Positions 1 to 13,139 are shown, numbered from the stretch's first letter. The stretch is 64,000 nt of DNA from Anas platyrhynchos (GCF_047663525.1 NC_092590.1:16519001-16583000), one strand, 5' to 3'. Notes: generated by a model not told the origin, from the letters alone. A program made the numbers and translations.

Positions 1-225
1 TGCTGGAATGTTTCTTGGGTGGAGGAAAGAAATCAGTTTGGGTTTGTGAAAGGGGTCTGTATTTCTGCACATACACAGCCAGATGCTGGCTGAGACAAAG
101 CAGCTTGCTTTTCAATTCTGTATATGAGGCTCAGGGCAGGGACAAAAAGCCGTGAATGTACTTGTGCAGGACCTGGAGGGGGCGCATTGCAGAAGAAATA
201 CCAAGAAACTAGCCTGACCTGCTAT

Positions 226-251
226 AAAATAAATGAATAAATAAATAATAA
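226..251. repeat. (AATA)n microsatellite
   Basis: Short imperfect AATA tandem tract, read directly from the sequence. Confidence 0.7.
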
Positions 252-1442
252 GAATGTCAGTAAGGAAGATAGCTCTTCTCCATATAAAACTCAATGAAAG
301 ACCATTCTCAACCATAGCAAGGGTCCTCACTGGAATTAAGAGGCTCAATTTTGTGCATGAAAAAAAATAAAAAATAAAAAATTCCTTCAGTCTCAGAAGG
401 CAGAGGAAGCACTCTGGCAATGTGCTGTCAAAAAGTGACATGACCCCAGTCTCTGGCTCCCTGTGGGTGGGAGAAGGATGTGGAGAGTTAACTGGGTTTG
501 CTGCAATGAAAAGGAGGGATGCCTCATCCCAAATAAGAGAGCTGCAGGGTGAACTGGCTTTTTGGAGATCTGCCTGAGTTAGACCCAGCCTTAACAGCTG
601 GTTACATAGTGCTGTGCTAGGAAGACTGTCACATCAGGAAGAAAATGCCGCTTGGGCTCCCTGGGCAGCTGTAGCTCTAGCAGTAGAGTCTTGAGACTTC
701 TGCAGGTTGTAAAGACTGCTGTCCTGTAGGTCCTGGGCCATTGCTTAGTTTAAAAGAGAAGTTTGAATACCATGATTTTGAGTTTGAATAGCTGATATTC
801 ATAAGTTGACCAGCAGCATTGTCAAAGCAACATCTAGTCCGTGGTAGAGTCAGCAGACCTTCAGTTATGCTTAGCAATTCTATTTTATTGCACTTCCTTT
901 TTGTCTTGGCTGTTCCCTACCTCTTCTTCAAGTTTTGGCCCTAGCTGCTTGGATGAAGAGCAGTCTGACACGGACAGTAGGCACCTAAACTGATGGGGAC
1001 CAAAATATTATTTTTACCAAAAAAAATTAGACTTGGAATTGGTAGGAAGAGGTTTACAATTATTATCAGTATCTCAGTAATGCCAAAAAATGCCCTTGCC
1101 AACAAGAGAGCCCCAAGATTCCCAGTATTGTTACATGCATGTTGTAGAAGCACTCCCTCTCTGCAAAGAGTTTGTGCTCAAAGCAGGAAAGAGCGGGAGA
1201 GGAGGAGGAGAGAGACTGGCTTATAAAGGATCATTGCAGTGCTAGAGCATTTGTTTCTATTTGAACCCCAGTCTCCTTTCCAAATTGTGTCACTTTTTCT
1301 ACAAAAACATCACTCCCTTGTCCTGTGTTGTGCTGGTGCTGCTAAGCATCGTAGATGCTCTTTTATTAGGGGCTGTTGTTGCAACAAAACTTTAATGAAT
1401 CAGTTGCTGGAAATTTTTATGTTTTTTAAAGGTAAAATATGT

Positions 1443-1479
1443 AAAAAATAAAAATAAATAAATAAATAAATAAATAAAA
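1443..1479. repeat. (TAAA)n microsatellite
   Basis: About eight consecutive TAAA units following a short A-rich lead. Such tracts are common and polymorphic in vertebrate genomes. No LINE or SINE body was recognised next to it. Confidence 0.85.
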
Positions 1480-2640
1480 GCCCTCAGTTCTTAGACTGCT
1501 TGTTAAATCCCACTATAGCTAAATAACATCTGGCTTTCTATAAATACAGCAAGCTAGTCATTAACAGTGGGACTATTCACTGTTTACAGAGCTGCATTTG
1601 AAAAGAACTGAAATGCAAAGTATTCATTGAAGTCTGCAGAGCATCTGCCTGTGATAGACTTTTGATAAACCCAGCCTTGCACTCCAGTCATCTTCATGTT
1701 CCAGTGTTTGGATATCTTGCGTATGTCTTATCTTCTGGAGTCACAGGCATGTTACCGATGCAGGCAGCACGGGAATTTCTAACGTGCACAGAAATTTCTT
1801 GCGTGCAGAACCAACCACCTTGGACTCACACTCGTATTTAGTTATGCACAGCTGGTCTATCAGTCCCAATCAGTCTTTTATCCAGGTAAAGCCCTTTGCT
1901 GCCTCAGGACAAATAAACACAGGTTGCGCGTTGCATTAGGGCTATTGCAGTAAGTACTTTAAACCAGGCTTCTTTGCAGACACTGGAAGTAGCACGTTTT
2001 CTACCACCTCTCTCCTGTGCAGATATGCCAGTGCTTAAAAAAGCTAATTAGACATTTCCCTGGGGGCTAAGGAGAGGGAAGAATTTTTCCCTACCTACAA
2101 CCCAGCTCCACCACACATGTGTAGGATCTAAATGCCTGTGAGAGATCCATCTGTTGTGTTTAGGAACAAATGGCCAGAGAGGTGAAAAAACAACTTCGGA
2201 GTGGAAAGGCAAGAGTGCAGGCAGCAAGATCACATAACTGCCCCTGCCAGAGAGAACTTTTTTATCGTGAGAAACACCGGAGAGCTTCTGGTTGCTTTTG
2301 CAAAGTTATATTCACTTGTATCAAGCTGGGCAGCCACTGGCACGCGTTGCAGTTAGAAAATGGCATTTAAGGCATTGTAAAAGCTATTTCTAGCTATTTC
2401 CTCTTCATTATAAATATACACAGGGCTGGATCCTTGCCCCTGTTTCTGCCTGCTTTGTGTAACTCCCACCAACCTGACCACCTCTGCTGTGTATCATCAG
2501 TGGTAGCTCCCTTGGGTACATGAATTGCTTTGCAAGGCTTTGGAGAAAGGATATGTCTGAGCTGTCCTCCACTAAAGGACTGAAGCACAGAGAAAATAAG
2601 AAGTTCCTTTTATTTATTTTTAACAGTGTTACATGGCCAT

Positions 2641-3183
2641 TCATGGTTTCCAAGTGTCATCTGACAACAACTTGTAATTCCAACTAGCAAGTGTATAAAG
2701 TCTGATAACTAAACAGCCTTCAAGACCGTGCTGTCTCAGGGCCACAATTATCAGTAATGTGATGATGGTGCAAGGCAGAAAAATCCCTCTTTTTTTCTGG
2801 GTGTAACTCCAGGTGATGTCTTTGCTGGTGGTATGGACTGTCCACATGGGGGAACTTGGAAGAATATGGTCGTGAAGGACCTCTCCTAGGTGATATTGTG
2901 GCAGCATTGCCAGCCTTTCCACACACACCACAACATACACACCCTGAAACCTTCTAAGGCTTTCAAGAAAGAGATGCTTGAAAACTTTCCTGGACAGAAA
3001 TAGAAGCAGGAAAACAAAGCAGATTATTCCAACCCACAGGTATCTTCGTGACAGATCTCCTGGGCATGGGATGTGGAAGTTGTGGAGATTGATGCTGCTT
3101 GAATCGCTGATTTTAATACCTTCCCTTAATAAGTGCCCCTCTTCTGTATTATACTTTCCTGGAGCCATCGCTGAAGATACCAT
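2641..3183 (-). CDS. 180-codon uninterrupted frame with two hydrophobic segments, function unknown
   Basis: A minus-strand frame runs from an ATG to TGA without interruption. A second ATG at codon 6 has a better Kozak context (GCGATGG). The conceptual product has a hydrophobic stretch at about residues 48-63 followed by basic residues, and a second at about 133-149, so it could be a two-pass membrane protein. No family is recognised. The background is AT-rich, and one frame of this length in 64 kb is not far from chance. No promoter, splice support or poly(A) signal was identified. The plus strand over the same stretch ends in a good donor (CTTAG/gtaagt at about 3264), so the DNA may instead belong to a plus-strand transcript. 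I treat it as an unverified frame rather than a gene. Confidence 0.13.
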   Translation of the reverse strand: MVSSAMAPGKYNTEEGHLLREGIKISDSSSINLHNFHIPCPGDLSRRYLWVGIICFVFLLLFLSRKVFKHLFLESLRRFQGVYVVVCVERLAMLPQYHLGEVLHDHILPSSPMWTVHTTSKDITWSYTQKKRGIFLPCTIITLLIIVALRQHGLEGCLVIRLYTLASWNYKLLSDDTWKP

Positions 3184-3264
3184 GAAACTTCATACCAGTG
3201 ATCCTGAGATCAGGTCAGCAGCTACCAAAATGCCCATAAACTGGACATCCCAATTCCATCTTAG

Positions 3265-5340
3265 GTAAGTCTGGAGGGTTTTGCTGTCTCTGTGGGTGGG
3301 TAGCAGGAAAATCCCATGCACTGCTTTCCCTCTAGAACCTCTAAAGCAGAGGTATAAAGGGAGAATATCCTCCTTCTTTGTGTGTCAATCCAGCAAGGAA
3401 AAGTGGGACATCTAGACATGGTCCTAGTCAAAGATAGGTCGGTGTATTTTTTTATCCTGTGCTTGACCTCAGCTAAATCATGGGCTTTGAACTTGATGAG
3501 GTTCCTGGTGAAAAATATGCCTGGAACTATCAAACCCAGCTTGCATAGGCTGTCCTCTCCTATTACACCACACTCAAGCAGGCAGATGCGATGTGGGCTG
3601 AATGCTTTGAAATACAGCTTGGTAGCAGCACGTGCTATAAAATATGCACTTCTTAAATACTGTCAGTAAATCAAGGAAAGCTGTCGGAAACTGGTGTAAC
3701 TTTTGATGTTTAAAACAGTAATGGTGGAAGTTACTGCAGTTTTATGCATTTGAAAGGATGTTTTTCCTTTATTTTAATTTATTTATTGATTTATTTCACT
3801 GTCAGCGTGCTCTATAATGGGAAGTTTCTGTCATCTTTAAAGTAAAACATGCTAAGGGAGATATATTAAACAGGATATTGGCATATAGTGATAAAAAGCA
3901 GTAACAGAGGGTGTTTATGATGAGTTCCCTTCAGCCTGTGGGCTTATGCACGTATAGCACACAGGCAAAACATCTTGTTGAAACTTTCATGCAGTACATC
4001 TAGCCTATAGGGCAAGAAATGAGAAGTCACCAAATGAGGAAGGAGGAGGTCTGCTTCCTCAAAGCAGGAGCAGGCAAAACCATGGAGCACTCCCAGCCCT
4101 GGTTGATACAAATCTTTGGCTTAAGCATTACAACAGAGCTGGAAAGAAAGCATAGCCACTTCACGGGACGTGCATCTGCAAACCACTTTGACTGCACCAT
4201 TAACTGTACGTAACTAACCTGAGACAAAACTGACACAATGCTGGACATCTTCCTGAGCTTAATAAATTCCTTTAAAACAAGTAAGCCTGAAATATACATG
4301 CAGTGGTATAAAACACTGCAGAAAATACTCTTCAGTCTGAATTTAAAACATGGCCTGGAAGAAAGGCTTTCGTTTTATTGTTGGCAAAATCTCTGGAATG
4401 ACTTTAAAGTGCATTTTATCTGGTCTTTCTATAATATAAACTTTTAATTAGCCATAATCAACTTAAGTGGGGAGAAGTGTGTCTGAGCACCAACATGAAA
4501 AATGAGAGTTGCATCCTTGACCTATGCCAGCCTTAGGGAGGAGTCGACAGGCTGGTGAAAGTAGGTTTTGTAACATGAAATCAGGTGATTAGTAATTAAT
4601 GTAGCTAATAAAATAAACCCCGAAATTGGTGCTTTATTGTGGTATAAGCACATGTCACATTGCAAAATGGATGCTGAACTAACGCTGATTGCACTTTACT
4701 ACTGGTGTGTGAGCCCAAGCTGCCAGAGAAAAGACTGCATTTGGCTTGATGAGTCCTCAGACCTGGCCAAAATAGCTGGAGCCATCTCCCCTAATGTTAG
4801 CCATCAACAGCAGGCAAGCCCCTGGGTATCCAGGCTCCCTCCACAGTTAATGTAAAGTGCAAGGCACCTCCACAGACTAGTTGGTATGCAGCCCAATGTA
4901 CCCAATTGTATGTAAATGGGGGGCACAATTTGGATTTGGAAATAGATGGCTTTGTTTGGGTGGTGATACATGGAGCATGACTGGCCCATTCAGGTTGCTA
5001 ACTCATTTTGCCCTTGCAGCAGGAATCAGAGAAGATCCATCCATAGCAGAGTTAGCAGTACAATGGACACACTGCTTTTGATCCAAGTTCTGAGAGAAAA
5101 TGTTCGAAGCGTCATGAGAATACATTCTTGTTTTATTCCTGCAGAGATGTGGCTCATCAAAATCTGCTTCAGAAGACAAGGATCCTGGTGAGATATACAC
5201 TAGCCTAAGCCACATGCTATTATACATATGTGAGACTGTAGTTAAAACAGATTAGGGAGGAAAATGAGCCATAATTTCATTTGCAGTTCTTGTTAACTTT
5301 GCAAAGAGAAAATGTAAGGCCTGCACGATGCACTGCACAA
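3265..5340. other. noncoding stretch
   Basis: Unique sequence with no recognised repeat and no open frame with both splice signals. Open frames of 60-95 codons overlap on opposite strands, the pattern expected by chance. Confidence 0.55.
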
Positions 5341-5344
5341 TCAG

Positions 5345-5440
5345 GGGATGAAGGACAAAGAGTGGTATTGGATGTGAAGGCACTGGCCCACCATCACAGA
5401 GCAACCCACTGCAGAGCTGCAGGGAGAATTCAGCAGGGAC
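5345..5440 (-). mobile_element. MIR-like SINE relic, antisense
   Basis: The stretch resembles the reverse complement of the MIR core: a 'gcccaccatcacagagcaac' block followed by 'ccactgcagagctgcag', matching the usual 'gcccaaggtcacacagcaag...agtggcagagctggga' order and spacing. Divergence is high, as expected for an old relic. The assignment rests on remembered consensus; a profile search was not possible. Confidence 0.42.
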
Positions 5441-5449
5441 AGAGCAGGG

Positions 5450-8400
5450 GGAAAGCAACTGGAAGAAAACTCAGCGTGAAAATCTGCACCACCCCCTGCC
5501 CCTTTTTCTTTTAAAACCTGTAGCTACTTGGCACGGTACTAGGAGCTGTTTCCAAAGGAGTGTTGTTATAAATAGTGCTCTGTGTTACAGCCTTCACATA
5601 TGACAGTGTGTGTCTGCAGACAGTAAAGTGTCTCTGTTTATCGCCTCCCTTTCTTACCTTGGTTCATCACCTTAATTTGCAACTGCTACCTGAGAGCTGA
5701 CAGCTCCCAATTACAGTCACATTTGCAATGCCAATAGAAAACATCAGGGCCCGGTTTTCAAGGATTTGATCTATTCTTTTCTGAACAAGTTTTCTCCTGC
5801 AATCCACTCAACAGCTTGCTTTTGAGATTGCGATCTTTTTCACAGATGTGGTTTGAGCTACTAAATACCATAGTGTAGTGTAACCTGTGTGGAACCAATG
5901 CAATCCACATTAAAAGGGTTACATGCAGTTTCTGGAGGTCTCAGCTCTTACTCTGAATGCCCTATGCATTAAAATTAAACAAGGTTTTGGAACTGGAGTT
6001 TTTCCACTCCAAAAAGGGCAAATGGGAATTAGTCCATGGGTATGAATGGGAGTCATTGAGTAAACAAGGAAATGTAACTATGGGAAAATATCTCCAGCTG
6101 AAGTCGTGCTTCTTGCACATGCTTTTTCCCTATTAGCAACCAGATGGTTGAAGAAGGGACCTCGGTTTACATCCTTGGATCAGAGGTCATGACCCGTTAC
6201 TTAGTATTACTTCGCAGGATTAAATAGAATTTCTTTGTGGACTTAAATAGGGACAAGTCACAAGTGCATGTCTTTCTACTGTGTAGGGATTTGAATGCAA
6301 ATAGATCCCACTTTTTACTCTCACAATCACTTTCAAAATGCAGTATAAAGAGTAAAACTGTCCCTGCTTTCAAATAAATTAATATTTTTTTGTGTGTGGT
6401 GTAAGAGGCTGAGAAGAAAGCAAGAAGGGACTGGTGGGGCTATGCGGTCTAGCAGTCACCTACCCCCAGCAGCTCTCTTTTGTAGCTGTAGTTAATAGTT
6501 AGATTAAAACTAGTTTGGCTTCTTGTTCTGCTAATCATCATAGGGAATTGCTCCTAGCCCTGAGGATACATCCTGCTGGAAGTGGTGAGTACAGTAGCAT
6601 TTCTCCAGCCCTGTAAGCACAGTGCAGCCAGATCAAATGAGGTGATCCAGGTGGCAGTCACACTGTAGCTGCTAGATGGATTTAGGCATCGGCAGGACTA
6701 CGTAAGCATGCCGTAGCCCCATTCCCAAGTTCAATATTAATACCCCTGAAGTTTTACAGTCAGGTACCGGAAAGAACACAAGAAACTGATTTTCAGTATG
6801 CAGGAAAGAATAGCTCCATCTGCTTTGTCTCCATGGTGGCTAAGCAGTGAGACAAGTGGAGATGCCTTCCTTGGGGCACTGGATCTCTAAGGTAAAAGAA
6901 AAGGCTCTGCAGAGGGTGGCACCTGCCCCTTTGTGTTGCTTTTGAGATGACTATTTTCCTCCACAGTGAGGCTAGGGCTGTCACAAGATGCACTACACAG
7001 GTATTTGCTGTTTCCCATCTAAATGTCAGGCAGCACAGATAAATAACAAGCAGAGACACCTGTGCCTGCACTTCAGCTGATCACTCTCCTAATTATGTGA
7101 CATATTTAGGTGGGCCAAAACATACTGAAACAAACACTTAAAAAGGAAACTGGTTAGAGTTGTGTGACTGACTTGCTGATAAAATTGCGGTGCACCTAAT
7201 ACATTGTGGAAGATCCTGGAGCACCACTTGGGTTTGAGCCTGATCCTCAGTGCCCATGTATAGCCACATACATGGAGGAGGTAAGTCACTGGACGTGGGT
7301 ACAAAGCCAAATTGTGTGTGAAGTGACCAATAGTTATGTTCAGTTTGCCTACTGCTGTTGCATAGCATCACAGGCTGCAGAAAGCTCAGGATGAGGAGTG
7401 TAAATCTTGGGCATTGCTGCCCCATTCGCATGCCTGACTATCTACATGCTGCTGTAGGGCTGTGAAGGATGAAGGGCATGGAAAGAACAAAGAATACTTT
7501 AAGCAAAATGCCTTAAAAAATGTTGCTGTGTTACCTGGCAAGATGAGGTACTGTGTCTTTCTTTACAAGCCATGGAGACAAGATAAAAATAAACTATGAA
7601 CGCAGGCCTCTGAAATTGTTGGAAGCTGCAAAATGCAAACAAACATGCAGAACTGGGAGAAATAAAATATCACAAATGTGTGAAAGAACGGTTTTCTAAA
7701 GCACCTTTGTTCTTGCCTGCACACAATGAATTGCTGTCCTTTCTAAGAGAAGCAGCAAGGAAGTCAGAGCACGAGAGAGACCGTTAGAGAAACTGTGGAA
7801 GGGGAGAGAGAAAGGGACGCTGATTTTGCAGAAAGGATTTATCACACCTCCTAGCAATTTGGGGGCGAAGGAACTCCGTGAGGGTTTCAGTAGGCACTGT
7901 TGTCATAATTTCTGCATGTGCTTTTACCCGTGCTGCTGAGCATCCTGTTGTGCCAACATGTTTCGTGCTGCCTTACAGCCCTTTATGAATCATGCCCGCG
8001 CTGCACAGGGTTTGTTTTGAAGAGCTGTGCTATGTAATGAGAACTTTGCCCATCTTCAGCATGGCGTGATTACTTGTTGGAAAAGAAGCAGTTACGTATG
8101 AAATGGATGAACGACACCAGCAACTTCTTTTTAACAGGCTCTTTTGGCTCTTCTTCCCCTGATACTTTGCATCATCCTGTGCCTGCTTTCCTCATTCGTT
8201 CAGTTGTAAAAGGGTTGATCTCAAAAGAGCAAATACCACTTTGAAAGTTTTTGTGTTTTTTTTTTTTGTTTTTTTTCTGTTTTTTTAAATCATTAGTGAC
8301 TGACAGGGAGACAACTTAGTAGTGGGAGATGAAACTGGGACACTGGAGATAAGAAATTAATAGGGGGGTTAGTCACATACACAAAACAGCACTGAGATAG

Positions 8401-9440
8401 GCAGATGTAAAACAGCTCTTTGATATCCTGGATGGCTTTCTGGAATGTCTGTAATGAACAAAGCCTTTTCTGAACATCAGCAAGAATAGCTCTGTGACCA
8501 AAGTCTACCGATGACTGTCACAAATGTAGGTTGCTGTTGGCTCCCAGGCTATATGAACTAGCTGGCTGTAGCTGGCTAGAAAAGGTGCTTATATTCACGT
8601 CACTGTATTATAGAGAACTCCAGTACATTGAAGCCCATAAGATCAGTGCCAGAGGAAGATAAAGGATATAAAATGTACAATTATTTCACAGCAGAACTGC
8701 AGTGTTGTCACCCTGCTATCTTCTCTGGAAAATACTGCTGGCAAGGAACTTTTAGATGTGGTCTTTGAGGTCACTGGCATCATCGGTTTCATTAAAAGGG
8801 GCTGCAAGTACAACATGGGTGTGTGTATTTTCAGCACAGTGTTAAATGTTTGAAACCAGAGCTTCAAGGAAGCAAAATATCTGCTGAATTTAAAGGAGAG
8901 AGAGAGGGCTTCTGAATCACTTGTGTTTGCACAGAGGGAAAGTCTATCACATCCCAGATCTGCCAGAGTTCTGTTGTTTTTCTTTTTTGTCCATTAAGAG
9001 ATGGTTTGAGCTATTCCAGGATGTCCCGGGCTTTCCATGGGGAAGTCCATGGCTCAGACCATTGCTTTGGGAGTTCTAAATCATGGGTTAAAACACAGCA
9101 GTGTGCTCTTCATAGGCTCATTGCTCTAAGTGGCAGGTGGAAAAGGGGAGATGCTGGCTCTGGGCTGAAGGACCCATGAGACATCTCTTAGGACACAAAA
9201 TGCAAGTCAGCTCCAAGCTCACGTGTTGCAAAAAAAAAATAAATAAAATAAAGTTAGGGGGAAGGTAGGCCTTTGAATCTGTAAATTAGAAGTGAAGCAC
9301 AGCAGGAGAAATTGCTGCCTGAAAGCAGATGACTCTTTAATGTCCATATTCACCCAGTTATTTAGATGCCTAACTCTATTAATTTAAAAGGACTTGGCTT
9401 GCTGATTTTTTTTTCTTTTTTTTTAAATTATTATTTATTA
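5450..9440. other. noncoding stretch with poly-T runs
   Basis: Unique AT-rich DNA. It includes a T-rich tract near 8255-8290, purine-rich DNA at about 7770-7820, and an A-rich tract near 9229-9252. The only exon-like segment is the small candidate at 6544-6584. A good donor at about 7278 (GAG/gtaagt) lacks a convincing acceptor. Confidence 0.55.
6544..6584 (+). other. candidate 41-nt microexon
   Basis: A pyrimidine-rich tract with a branch-point-like 'tgctaatc' precedes an AG at 6542-6543, and GTG/gtgagtac follows 41 nt later. Two of three frames are open. The segment is too short for coding evidence and may be a splice decoy. Confidence 0.13.
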
Positions 9441-9447
9441 TATTTCT

Positions 9448-9540
9448 CACCTGTGCAAAGAGGGAATAATACCTCTTCATTGCCTCACAGAGGTGTGAGG
9501 CTCAGGTAGAGTGCTGAGAAAAGGATAGAGCAAGTGTATT
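9448..9540 (+). mobile_element. MIR/L2 3'-end relic
   Basis: The run 'ctgtgcaaagagggaataat' followed by 'acctc', 'gcctcacagaggtgtgagg' and more purines follows the order of the conserved MIR/L2 3' region (ctgtaaaatggggataat, acctacctcacagggttgttgtgagg). T-rich DNA lies just upstream. Its age makes subfamily assignment impossible by eye. Confidence 0.5.
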
Positions 9541-9549
9541 GCATATCAA

Positions 9550-10652
9550 CAAGTGGGTAAGCTCTCATGCTGATTTTAGGGCAGAAGTTTAAGGATCTAG
9601 TCCACGTGCAAGATGAAGAAAACAATTTAGATTGAGTTACTACATGTTCATCTGCTGTTTGTGGCTCAAACCAAAATTGGATGTATATGCTCAAATATAA
9701 GGTAGTTGCTGTTAATTTTTTCATAATTTAGAGGTTATAATTTCTCATATGGTTTATCTTCATACAGCTGACCTTATTAACTCCATGCCATAATATGTCA
9801 TGGTTCATTGGTATCCTCAAAATTTAAAACTCATTAAAATGCATATTGCCACTGTTTTCCATCTATCTCTAACAGACAAGCCAAACACAAAATCAATCCC
9901 ATGTGTGTCTCTGAAGTCTTTCTCCAGGTGCCATCACTAAGTTAATGCCAAAAGCCTCCTGGTTTTCCTTCACTTCACTCAGGGCCATACAAAGAAAAAG
10001 ATACTGGCAGAGGACTTCAACCATCACAAGTGTGCTACTTTAGCAATTTTAGGTGCTTTCAATAACCTTTGATTAGTCTTCTCTTTTGCTGAGATCAGTA
10101 GCTTACCTATTTCTTTGCACTGCAGCTACCCTTAGACTTTGGAATACCTTTGAGAGAGCAAGGCCAAGCTGGTGTTTCATGCTGCTAACCCAGGAGCTAG
10201 TAGGATGATGTGTAGGAACCTTCCTACATTGCAATATACTTTTTTTTTTTTAAGTTATTATTATTATTTGTGTGTGCTTTCACAAGTTCGGAGTGTTTCT
10301 GCCTTCTTCCAAAGCATCGGGTGCTGTTTTTGTTAAAGGAAGGCTACTGGCATCCTCGGACCTTTAAATCAGGTATGACAAATTCTGCATGTTGTAAAAG
10401 CAAATTGCAGTGGGGTAAGCAACAATACTGTATTTGCAATTCCAGGCTTCACTTTTTTTTTCCCGCCCCCTGGTTTTACTTTATTGATCCCTGCACAGCT
10501 GCTCTTGGTGCCTGCTGCTGTAGAAGAATTATTCTATATTTCATCTAAGCTTTGTGATGCTAAGGAATAATTTGGAGGCTAACCTGGAAGCTTTCAATAT
10601 CAGTTATGCCTTTACTTCTGAAATACAGCTGCCTGTGAACGGTCACGTGTGT

Positions 10653-10683
<31 letters not shown>

Positions 10684-10855
10684 CTGCTAATTGGAAAAGA
10701 ATCTCTTGTGGTTGTTAATTAACACTGCTCCAGATTTACCATGATATGAGCAGGATAGCCTCAGGATGATTTTAACCCCTTGCTCTTCTGGAAGCAGTTT
10801 AAATTACTTAGTCTTGTTCAAGTGTGTAAGGTGACTTGTTGACTGGGCTTTTCAA
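9550..10855. other. noncoding stretch
   Basis: Unique DNA with a T-rich tract at about 10240 and a 27-nt poly-T at 10656-10682. A possible 34-nt exon near 10340-10373 has only a moderate acceptor and donor and is not listed. Confidence 0.5.
10656..10682. repeat. 27-nt poly-T tract
   Basis: Uninterrupted run of T, the longest homopolymer in the first half of the window. On the minus strand it could be the A-tail of a lost retroelement, but no element body or target-site duplication was recognised. Confidence 0.85.
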
Positions 10856-10859
10856 AGGA

Positions 10860-11580
10860 CAGGCCTGTTGGTGGCGGCTGCTGCCCCATTGCCACCGAAA
10901 TCCAACAGGATTTTGGTATTGCTCATCCCTGGGGTCAGACTCTGATTATTGCAGTAATGGGTAGCAATTACTAGGCTTGCAGTAAGTTGCAGAGGTCTAT
11001 ATCTGAGAGTCTTGATTGCCCAGAGCAAGAATGAATTGCGTTTTTTGACCCATTAGTGATCTCCAATTTTATGTGGAGTATTGCTGCTTAATTCACTTAT
11101 TGAGGTTAATATTGGAAAGCTTCGCTTACTCCGAATACTTTTCCTTGTAACATTTGCAATTAACAACAGAGCAGTAGAGAGAAATGAAAGATCAATAAAT
11201 CCTCTCTTATCTTTTAATATCCACCTTGTCAGGTGAAATTCTGTTCCCTGAAAGGGCCACAGTGTTGGGTTCGTTCTGATGATGGATTTTTGAGGCTGCC
11301 TGGCAACTTTCCATCACTTGTATGTCAGATTTGATCACTAATTCCAACCTAAGCAAAGGTTAATGGAGGACTGTTATGTGTGTAATCATGCCTCATTGAG
11401 AAAAGGGGTCAAATAGGTTTATAGGGATGAATCTCTATTGATTGTTAGGAGTATCTAAAATAATTGTACTCAGACAATCAGATTATACAGTTATGATTAT
11501 GACATGGGGCAATTTGCATACTCAACACATGGATTGCATTTGATCCAGGTCCCTTTTGGTTTTAGTATGCTGAATTTTTA
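10860..11580. promoter_or_regulatory. candidate conserved regulatory stretch, homeodomain-motif rich
   Basis: About 700 bp without microsatellites or recognised repeats. It is dense in TAATT/ATTA-type cores ('tagcaattactag', 'gcttaattcac', 'gcaattaac'), has an octamer-like 'atttgcat', and 'attgattg' motifs. Such composition is typical of vertebrate developmental enhancers but also arises by chance in AT-rich DNA. Cross-species alignment is needed to tell, so this is a weak call. Confidence 0.2.
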
Positions 11581-12594
11581 CTCATGTTCTTGTCGAAGTT
11601 GAGAGTAATTAGAACAAGTTTTAGGCACTGGTACATAAAATTACATAAAAATTTATACAGTAGTACACAATTCCCAGTGAATGTATGGAGAAATGTGCTT
11701 TCACTTGCGAGGGTGTGAATAAACTGAGTGTAACATCCTGACGAGGTTGGGGTCAGGCTGTGTCACAATGAGAATTAAGATGTTCCTTTTACCTGAGATA
11801 CCTGAAATGTGTGAGACATTCTTCTGTCCTCATAACTGTTTGCTGGAGAGAGGTGGGAAACAAAACAGATAAATAAAAATGTAGAGACCTATACTTTTAT
11901 TCACCAGAGTTAACATTTGGAAACCTACACCCCTCACAGGGATCCCTACATACTGCTTCATTCATTTAGCTTTGGGGTCCTCCTAGCCAGGAGGTTGCTT
12001 TTACGGTGCAGGAAGGGACGTAAAATATATCACTCCAAACTGTAGACATCAAAGAATAAAAATGCAGAGAACCCAAAACACGTTATTTTTGAAGTTTTGT
12101 CATTCTTGCCCTATTATCCCAATTCCCTGTGGACCAGCTCACTGTTTCAAACAGTAGCAGTTTGCAGCATCGAATCCAGGTTTAAAATGTGCTGTGCTGC
12201 AGGGATGTATTCAGAGCTGACGTCCTGGGGAAGCAAACAAAATACTCTTGCTCTGCCTTAACAAACAACCCAGAAATTCATCTTGCTATGACTTTCAAGC
12301 AAGCAGCCAAATTGTATGTTAACAAATCTGTTTCTGTTTAAATTGTTCTTCAGAATACTGACTTCCCCCTACTTTGGAGGTTATACTATGAGAAACACAT
12401 TTGTACACTCCTGCTAAGCTGCAGGCGTTACCATTTCTTACCAAGTGAATGCATGTGCCATAACTCAAGACATCATCAGCTGGAAAATCTGTTCTGTTAG
12501 TTAAAATAAGGGGGGGGAATACATTTTGAAGCATTTTAGCAAAATGCTTTAAGAGAAATCAGAATTCTAGTGATTTTTGTCCTGTATGTCTTGA

Positions 12595-12870
12595 ATATTG
12601 TAAGAATGGTCCTGCTGGGACAGACCTTAGGCTCACATGGCCCAGTATCCCTTTTTCAAGCTAGATGAGCAAAGAGGAAGAAGAACAAGGCTTGCATATA
12701 GTAATATCTCCCAGCAAGTACACTCACAAACAAGATCAAAAGCCAGAAGTTTTGTCAAGATCTTGTCATTTAATAGCCTTAACCTTATGGTAGTCAATAC
12801 CATATGACAAAAGCTGAGTTGTTATACACATGTTTTTCAAGGAGCTTCCATTACCACACAAAGTTATCTT
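12595..12870 (-). mobile_element. ancient CR1 LINE 3' fragment, antisense
   Basis: The order 'aagaatggtcctgctgggac', 'agacc...aggctcacatgg', 'cccagtatcc' reproduces the reverse complement of the amniote CR1 3' end (taagaacggccatactgggtcagaccaaaggtccatctagcccagtatcc). Further on, 'caaggagcttccattaccac' matches 'aaggagttccacaggt', about 200 bp deeper in the element. It is heavily diverged and contains no usable reading frame. Confidence 0.6.
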
Positions 12871-13139
12871 TTAAAAAAAAAAAAAAAAGTTGAAAAACTC
12901 ACAAAGCTGGCTAAGAGCCAGACTCCAAGTTCATAGCTATCAAAAGAAAGACAGCATGAAGCAGTGTGAGCTTTGGGGTCAGGGAAGGGGAAAACAAGTT
13001 TCATGTTGTATTTTTTTTAATTGGCATTACCGTCATCAGTCCTGCTGGTGTAATTTGGAGGTGAATAAGCTCACTTATTCCTGTCATCCAAGCCCTTTTT
13101 TTCATAATCCAGACTTGCAGACTTAATTGTAACATGCCA

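Larger units (their letters stand above)
1..2640. other. noncoding stretch, no gene recognised
   Basis: Unique AT-leaning DNA with stops in all frames at short intervals. It holds two (AATA)n microsatellites, listed separately, and an 18-bp imperfect tandem duplication at 1773-1808. A long minus-strand pyrimidine tract (plus-strand purines around 1185-1215) ends in a good acceptor-like AG, but no matching donor or open exon follows. Nothing else could be supported. Confidence 0.6.
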
